DNA from: Ruminococcus flavefaciens
Lineage (GTDB): Bacteria > Bacillota > Clostridia > Oscillospirales > Ruminococcaceae
Direction: 5' to 3'
NCBI GenBank assembly: GCA_902792495.1
Contig: CADBAC010000088.1
Coordinates: 1 to 5,918, forward strand
DNA: 5,918 nucleotides
A program made the translations under genes and the position numbers. The notes beneath the pieces were generated by a model. That model searched no databases. It was not told the origin of the DNA and saw only the letters and a list, made by a program, of their open reading frames with translations. The first letter of the stretch is position 1, and every line of letters starts with the position of its first letter. Positions 1 through 3,597 of the stretch are shown here, one piece after another.

Positions 1-576
1 AGCGTAATCAACAGCTCTGCAATCAATGTAACACAGTTTATTATCAATAAGATAGCTGAGAAGGTTGCACAGTTCCTCGAACAGGAGCTTCTCAAGGGTT
101 CGGGTTCAAGCGCAGCTCAGGGTGCTACAAAGACATCGAACGTCGTAACAACAGGAACAGCGCTGACTATTGATCTTGATGATCTTATCGCAGTGCAGGC
201 AGCTGTAAAGCAGAAGTATCAGAAAAACAGCTGCTGGACAATGAACTCGACAACATGGACTACGATCAAGCAGCTCAAGGACGATAACGGCAGACCGCTC
301 ATTGAGCCTGATTCGTCTGCTGAATTCCCGTTCAGACTTCTCGGAAAGCCTGTAAATCTCTCTGATAACATGGACAGCATCGCTGCTAACAAGCTCGCGA
401 TTCTCTACGGAGATTATAGCGGTCTTTCTGTTAACTTCCGTGAGGATATCGGCATTGAGGTTCTCCGTGAGGCATATCACGCTCAGCACGCTATTGGAAT
501 CGATGCGTGGTTTGAGTTTGATTCCCAGGTTACAGACGAGCAGAAGCTCGCTGTGCTGAAGATCAAGGCATCATAA
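1..576 (+). CDS. Major capsid protein, HK97 fold, C-terminal part (5' truncated)
   Basis: The frame is open from base 1 to a TAA at 574-576 and gives 191 residues; the start codon lies upstream of the window. The GTG at 193 is an internal valine, not a start. The pattern is that of the phage_capsid (HK97 gp5-like) family: an acidic LDDLIAVQAAV helix (about residues 59-69), then CWTMNSTTW (78-86), LKDDNGRPL (92-100), GKPVNLSDNM (115-124), a FGD-like LYGDYSG (135-141) and a terminal REDIGIEVLREAYHAQHAIGIDAWFEF stretch (147-173, quoted in pieces: REDIGIEV, AYHAQHAIGIDAW). By family knowledge this protein forms the icosahedral shell; proteolysis and crosslinking cannot be judged because the N-terminal delta region and E-loop are missing. 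The position directly before the connector genes supports the call. Family assignment is confident. Confidence 0.93.
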   Translation, partial: SVINSSAINVTQFIINKIAEKVAQFLEQELLKGSGSSAAQGATKTSNVVTTGTALTIDLDDLIAVQAAVKQKYQKNSCWTMNSTTWTTIKQLKDDNGRPLIEPDSSAEFPFRLLGKPVNLSDNMDSIAANKLAILYGDYSGLSVNFREDIGIEVLREAYHAQHAIGIDAWFEFDSQVTDEQKLAVLKIKAS

Positions 577-583
577 GCGGTTT

Positions 584-608
584 AGCGGGCAGGGCTAACC
601 TGTCCGCT
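584..608 (+). other. Hairpin after the capsid gene (3' end stabiliser or weak terminator)
   Basis: The arms AGCGGGCAGG (584-593) and CCTGTCCGCT (599-608) can form a 10-bp stem with one G-U pair and a five-base loop GCTAA. It starts eight bases after the capsid stop codon. It is not followed by a T-run (TGATCGCAG comes next), so it is not a good intrinsic terminator. A role in mRNA stability or processing after a highly expressed gene is an inference. Confidence 0.55.
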
Positions 609-632
609 TGATCGCAGAAAGGCGGCGTTAGT

Positions 633-926
633 ATGAAGATAAGCGAATTAACAGCTCAAATCATTAAGGATTTTACAGGTATCTCGGACGATGACAGCGA
701 CAATATTGTCGAAAACCTTCTGATGCCGGCAGCGAAAGCATATATCAAGGGATATACCGGTCTTACTGATGAAGGGCTTGACGAGCATGAAGACCTCGCA
801 ACAGCAATGTGTGTTCTCGTGAACGATATGTTCACGAACCGGGACTATACTATCAGCTCACACAGGCAGCTTTCGCCGACCGTGAAAACGATACTCAGTA
901 TGTATGCGGTTAATCATGTAGGGTGA
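633..926 (+). CDS. Head-tail connector protein (HK97 gp6 / SPP1 gp15-like)
   Basis: This 97-residue protein resembles the Phage_connect_1 / gp6-like connector family, which forms the ring under the portal that links the filled head to the stopper and tail. Visible family features are a helical body, AKAYIKGYTGL (about residues 34-44), an acidic DEHEDLATAMCVLVNDMFTNR helix (about 50-70) and the C-terminal pattern SPTVKTILSMYAVNH (81-95). Length and helical content are normal for the family. The ATG at 633 is preceded by a GAAAGGCGG Shine-Dalgarno-like stretch. The gene is the first after the capsid gene, the usual place of this connector. Assignment is by pattern and position, without a database search. 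Confidence 0.8.
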   Translation: MKISELTAQIIKDFTGISDDDSDNIVENLLMPAAKAYIKGYTGLTDEGLDEHEDLATAMCVLVNDMFTNRDYTISSHRQLSPTVKTILSMYAVNHVG

Positions 927-930
927 TAGT

Positions 931-1263
931 ATGGCGTATACGAAGAAAATAGAGTTACAGTCCTTAACGGAAACACAGGACGCTATCGGCAACGATAAGG
1001 AGACCTGGACAACTCTTTTCAATCCGTGGACTGAAATAACCACGGCTAAGAGTCAGGAATACTACGCGGCCGCACAGGTGAACTCCGAACAGGACTATGT
1101 TTTCAAGATGCGTTATTCGCGTACAATAGCCGATAAGCTGACATCAGAAATGAGGATACTGTATAACGGGCGGCACTACGACATCAAGAGTATTGATGAT
1201 GTCAACGAACAGCACCGGCAGATAGTTATGCGTGCCGTACTGAAAAATAAGGGTGTGAGATAA
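931..1263 (+). CDS. Head-tail adaptor / stopper protein (SPP1 gp16-like)
   Basis: The 110-residue product matches the Phage_H_T_join family style: a small beta-rich protein that binds below the connector ring and closes the head channel until the tail docks. It starts with a strand-rich segment ending in ETWTTLFNPWTEI (about residues 24-36). The diagnostic C-terminal half is DYVFKMRYSRTIADK (55-69), then MRILYNGRHYDIKSI (74-88) and HRQIVMRAVL (95-104). The ATG lies four bases after the upstream TGA, with an AGGGTG ribosome binding site overlapping that stop. The TAA stop overlaps the next start as TAATG, which suggests translational coupling. Confidence 0.82.
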   Translation: MAYTKKIELQSLTETQDAIGNDKETWTTLFNPWTEITTAKSQEYYAAAQVNSEQDYVFKMRYSRTIADKLTSEMRILYNGRHYDIKSIDDVNEQHRQIVMRAVLKNKGVR

Positions 1264-1721
1264 TGAGCAGCAATCATAATCAGATCATCGCAACTCCTGA
1301 GGCATTAGTGACCGCGCTCGTTTCCGCCTGCGAAGAGTTCACAGAAGAGACGAAGCGGGAGCTTGAAGCCGGCCTGAAGAAGATCGGCGAGGAATCAGTC
1401 GCAGAAATAAAGAAGATCGCGCCGGTATACAAGGGAAAGAAACAAAATCGGCGAGTCACTCGGAAGGGAGAAAGCAAAAACAGAACCAAAGGAACTTATA
1501 AACGTAACTGGACTTATCGAGTCTATAAGGAGCGTGGTGCTATTCGAGTTACTGTTCATGTGAAGGGTGCAGACTATCGATTAACTCATCTACTTGAAAA
1601 CGGGCACGCGTCCAAAGGTGGAGGCAGAGCGAAAGCAATACCACATATCAGCATTGTCAACGAACAGGCTGAAAAGAAGGTGGACAAGCTGCTGGAGGAA
1701 ATAGCCAATGGAACTAACTGA
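1263..1721 (+). CDS. HK97 gp10-family head-tail joint/tail protein
   Basis: The 152-residue product belongs to the HK97 gp10 family, small basic proteins found between the adaptor and tail terminator genes in siphoviruses and thought to act in head-tail or tail completion. The signature is LTHLLENGHASKGGGRAKAI (residues 108-127) followed by PHI, after an amphipathic N-terminal helix (about 22-52) and the TGTYKRNW-like motif (KGTYKRNW, 76-83). Residues 57-81 are very basic (12 Lys/Arg in 25), more than I expect at this place. The ATG overlaps the previous TAA by one base, and the TGA lies 14 bases inside the next gene. Four arginines use CGA, a codon nearly absent from most neighbours. Confidence 0.82.
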   Translation: MSSNHNQIIATPEALVTALVSACEEFTEETKRELEAGLKKIGEESVAEIKKIAPVYKGKKQNRRVTRKGESKNRTKGTYKRNWTYRVYKERGAIRVTVHVKGADYRLTHLLENGHASKGGGRAKAIPHISIVNEQAEKKVDKLLEEIANGTN

Positions 1722-2037
1722 AATTAAAGCAAAGCTCGATACACTCAAGATACCGGTTGCATATATGTGCTTCAAGGCACCTCAGGATCTGCCGTTCGTG
1801 GTCTATTATGAGGCTGGTACAGAAATCAAAGGCTCGGATCACTACAACCTATATCGAGATGTGACAATCAACATCGAGCTCTACACCGAAGAGAAGCAAC
1901 CGTCACTTGAACGACAGATTGAAAGTCTCTTCCGAGATCGTGAGATCGAGAAAACAACGGATACATATATCAGCGAAGAGAAGATGTTCATGACAACATT
2001 TTCATTCGATACAACTCAATTCATAGAGGAGGAATAA
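1708..2037 (+). CDS. Probable tail terminator / tail completion protein
   Basis: This gene encodes 109 residues with an alpha-beta pattern: an N-terminal helix (LTEIKAKLDTL, 3-13), a strand region with DLPFVVYYEAG (27-37), DVTINIELYTEE (51-62), a helix with LERQIESLF (67-75) and a strand-like end MFMTTFSFDT (93-102). That layout and its place between the gp10-family gene and the tail tube gene fit the tail terminator or completion role, a hexameric ring that caps the tail tube and docks it to the head. I do not recognise a specific family motif, so the function is mainly from gene order. The start is supported by GGAGGA at 1694-1699, eight bases before the ATG, inside the upstream gene. Confidence 0.6.
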   Translation: MELTEIKAKLDTLKIPVAYMCFKAPQDLPFVVYYEAGTEIKGSDHYNLYRDVTINIELYTEEKQPSLERQIESLFRDREIEKTTDTYISEEKMFMTTFSFDTTQFIEEE

Positions 2038-2039
2038 CA

Positions 2040-2831
2040 ATGAGACAGGAAAAGAACAGAATTGCTATGGGTTCGGTCGATATCTTTATGACCGAGTTCA
2101 CCGGCACAGCCGTATCGGATATTCCTGCCGATAGCGCAATCGAGACAGAAGCTAACTTCATCGGTAGAACTAAGGACGGCGGCGAGGTCACATATACTAC
2201 GACCTACTACAACGCCAAGTCTGATGACGGTAAGGCCGCTCGTAACGAAATGACCGAGGATGCTGCATCAATCAGCTTCGGTCTTATCACTTGGAACGGT
2301 GACACAATCGTGAAGCTTGTTCCTACTGCCGAGGCAACTATCACAGGTACAAGAAGGCGCACGGTTATCGGCGGTGCTGCTAACATGGACAACAAGGTTT
2401 ATCTTGTTCGTGCTGTACATAAGGATAAGGTCAAGGGTGATGTGCGCTATACCTTCATCGGTAAGAACGTGAACGGCTTCGCTGCCGCTTACAAGCCCGG
2501 CCAGGAGACAACGATCACTCCTAATATCGCGGCAGAGCCTTTTGATGATGGCAGACTTATCGTTCTTGACGAGGATGATGTAGTCGGCATTTCTATCAGC
2601 TCGCACAAGGCTACTGTTGCAGTCGGCTCAACGATCGACCTTACAGCGACAACAGCTCCGGCCGGTCAGACTGTGACATGGGCTTCCGACAATGCAGATG
2701 AAGCTACTGTAAGCAACGGTACCGTAACAGGCGTAGCAGCCGGTACAGTTGCTATCACAGCATCTATGACATCAGGCGGCGTGACCTATACTGACACCTG
2801 CGTAGTGACAGTCACAGGAGCTGGTGCCTAA
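2040..2831 (+). CDS. Major tail (tube) protein with C-terminal Big2 Ig-like domain
   Basis: The 263-residue protein has two parts. Residues 1 to about 180 look like a siphovirus tail tube protein: GSVDIFMTEF (11-20), IGRTKDGGEVTYTTTYYNA (41-59) and the DAASISFGLITWNGD region (74-88) are strand-rich and typical of this gene position. It would polymerise into stacked hexameric rings forming the DNA conduit. Residues about 183-260 are a bacterial Ig-like Big2 domain: ISISSHKATVAVGSTIDLTA, then TVTWASDN, ATVSNGTVTGVAAGTVAITA and a final CVVTVTG strand. Such domains on tail tube proteins project from the tail surface and are thought to bind carbohydrates or cells. The AGAGGAGGA site at 2025-2033 gives the start; the stop overlaps the next ATG as TAATG. 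Both domains are in one frame, so no frameshift is needed. Confidence 0.88.
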   Translation: MRQEKNRIAMGSVDIFMTEFTGTAVSDIPADSAIETEANFIGRTKDGGEVTYTTTYYNAKSDDGKAARNEMTEDAASISFGLITWNGDTIVKLVPTAEATITGTRRRTVIGGAANMDNKVYLVRAVHKDKVKGDVRYTFIGKNVNGFAAAYKPGQETTITPNIAAEPFDDGRLIVLDEDDVVGISISSHKATVAVGSTIDLTATTAPAGQTVTWASDNADEATVSNGTVTGVAAGTVAITASMTSGGVTYTDTCVVTVTGAGA

Positions 2832-3010
2832 TGTATAAGGTTATAGTTTACTTCGAGGACTTGCAGGATAAGAACTATCCTTACAAGGTGGGTGACGCAT
2901 ATCCTCGCAAGGGACTCAAGCCGACAAGAGACCGTATAGAGGAACTCGCAACTGATAAGAATATCCGCGGCATTCCTCTTATCAAAGCTGAAAATAAATC
3001 AAAGAAATGA
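2831..3010 (+). CDS. Small phage protein of unknown function (59 residues)
   Basis: ATG at 2831 overlaps the tail tube stop by one base (TAATG), and AGGAG at 2816-2820 lies ten bases upstream. The frame stays open to TGA at 3008-3010. The product begins MYKVIVYFEDLQDK, continues with YPYKVGDAYPRKG (about residues 16-28), a predicted helix TRDRIEELATDKN (32-44) and IRGIPLIKAE, and ends in a lysine-rich tail. Placement, coupling and the ordered motifs argue for a real gene. I recall proteins of this style (YKV, GD.YPR.G, RI.EL) in clostridial phages, but none with a known role. The position between tail tube and chaperone genes suggests a tail or joint function; that is inference. Confidence 0.8.
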   Translation: MYKVIVYFEDLQDKNYPYKVGDAYPRKGLKPTRDRIEELATDKNIRGIPLIKAENKSKK

Positions 3011-3015
3011 TATCA

Positions 3016-3039
3016 GCGGGCGTTTGCCCGCCTTTCTTT
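3016..3039 (+). terminator. Terminator-like hairpin inside the tail operon
   Basis: GCGGGC (3016-3021) and GCCCGC (3026-3031) form a perfect 6-bp GC stem around a GTTT loop, followed by CTTTCTTT (3032-3039). The tract is pyrimidine-rich but interrupted by cytosines, so termination would be partial. Because the chaperone and tape measure genes downstream must still be transcribed, an attenuator that lowers their mRNA relative to the tail tube gene, or an RNA stabiliser, is more likely than a full stop. Confidence 0.55.
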
Positions 3040-3041
3040 GC

Positions 3042-3048
3042 AAAGGAG
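3042..3048 (+). promoter_or_regulatory. Ribosome binding site that sets the chaperone start
   Basis: AAAGGAG at 3042-3048 lies five bases before the ATG at 3054 and decides this start over an in-frame TTG at 3024, which sits in the loop of the upstream hairpin. CCTTT at 3031-3035 can pair with AAAGG at 3042-3046 over a six-base loop, so the site may be partly masked. That pairing competes with the terminator-like stem for base 3031. Confidence 0.7.
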
Positions 3049-3053
3049 CACGT

Positions 3054-3323
3054 ATGAGAAGATTCAAATTCACACTTGATAATGGAGTTACATTGAACAT
3101 CATGCCGCCTACACTCCGTATGTACTACAAGGAACTCAGGACGGCTGAAAACGATGCACAGTTATTCGGAGCAGTAGCTCACATCTGTGACAGGAACGAT
3201 GAAAACATCAAAACCACAGAAGAATATATAATAGACAACTTCACGACAGACGATTTAAAGCGCTTTATGCGTGATATGCCGAAGTGGGTTGAAAATGAAA
3301 GAGCATTGAACCCAAACTCGTAA
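3054..3323 (+). CDS. Tail assembly chaperone, short form (gpG-like)
   Basis: The zero-frame product has 89 residues: a strand-rich start MRRFKFTLDNGVTLNIM (1-17), a PPTLRMYYKELRTAEND helix (18-34) and a helical C-terminal part with TTDDLKRFMRDMPKW (64-78). I assign it as the short tail chaperone from gene order (after the tail tube gene, before the tape measure gene) and from the frameshift signal at its end, which is a hallmark of this pair. Such chaperones coat the tape measure protein and recruit tail tube subunits, and are absent from the finished virion. Sequence similarity to lambda gpG is not evident, as is normal for these fast-evolving proteins. TAA at 3321-3323 lies just after the slippery site. 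Confidence 0.82.
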   Translation: MRRFKFTLDNGVTLNIMPPTLRMYYKELRTAENDAQLFGAVAHICDRNDENIKTTEEYIIDNFTTDDLKRFMRDMPKWVENERALNPNS

Positions 3324-3586
3324 CGCCTTATTGTCCGGAGGAAAGCGATAATAAGGCTTATGAATATGAGAATGCTTCAAGCGATCTGAAAGTAGTTGCC
3401 GATTATACCGGTCTAAACTTCGGCGAAGTGTGGGCATTGGATATATTTGAGTATTGGAGCTACTTGCACGATGCGGTCATATGGAACTGTGAAAGGACCG
3501 AATCAGGAAGGGAATACCTTACAAGCGCCTATAATCATAGCCGGTCTGAACCGGATAGAGCGGTGCTGAGAAGTCAAATAAAATGA
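3054..3586 (+). CDS. Tail assembly chaperone, frameshifted long form (gpGT-like)
   Basis: After residue 88 (Asn, AAC at 3315-3317) a -1 shift continues at CTC 3317 and reads to TGA 3584-3586, giving 177 residues. The -1 frame is open only from 3299 (TGA at 3296-3298 lies before it) and has no ATG near its beginning, so it can hardly be made alone. The extension (residues 89-177) begins LVTPYCPEESDNKAYEY and contains DYTGLNFGEVWALDIFEYW (117-135), YLHDAVIW and SGREYLTSAYN, ending PDRAVLRSQIK. This pattern is typical of the T half of clostridial tail chaperones. By analogy with lambda, the T half would bind tail tube subunits while the G half lies on the tape measure protein. The stop overlaps the ribosome binding site of the tape measure gene. 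Confidence 0.85.
3311..3317 (+). promoter_or_regulatory. Slippery heptamer for -1 frameshifting (C CCA AAC)
   Basis: CCCAAAC fits XXXYYYZ in the correct phase (C CCA AAC in the zero frame, CCC AAA after slipping). It lies inside the only 25-base stretch in which both frames are open (3299-3323) and four bases before the zero-frame stop. No other XXXYYYZ heptamer in the right phase occurs there. Confidence 0.82.
3325..3357 (+). promoter_or_regulatory. Frameshift-stimulating hairpin
   Basis: GCCTTATTGTC (3325-3335) pairs with GATAATAAGGC (3347-3357): 11 base pairs with one G-U and an 11-base loop (3336-3346). It begins seven bases after the slippery heptamer, within the usual 5-9 base spacing for a stimulatory RNA structure. 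The loop exposes GGAGGA (3337-3342). I see no convincing pseudoknot partner downstream. Confidence 0.78.
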
Positions 3587-3594
3587 GGAGGTGA
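3586..3594 (+). promoter_or_regulatory. Strong ribosome binding site of the tape measure gene
   Basis: AGGAGGTGA is a near-complete complement of the 16S rRNA 3' end, with its GGAGG core six bases before the ATG at 3598. It overlaps the last base of the long chaperone's TGA, so ribosomes finishing the frameshifted product could reinitiate here. Confidence 0.75.
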
Positions 3595-3597
3595 AGC

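Noticed and set aside
193..195. GTG as start of a 127-residue protein
   Set aside because: The frame is open back to base 1 with capsid-like sequence, so this is an internal valine codon of a truncated gene.
3024..3053. Alternative TTG start giving the chaperone ten more residues
   Set aside because: The TTG lies in the loop of the terminator-like hairpin with no ribosome binding site, whereas the ATG at 3054 follows AAAGGAG at good spacing.
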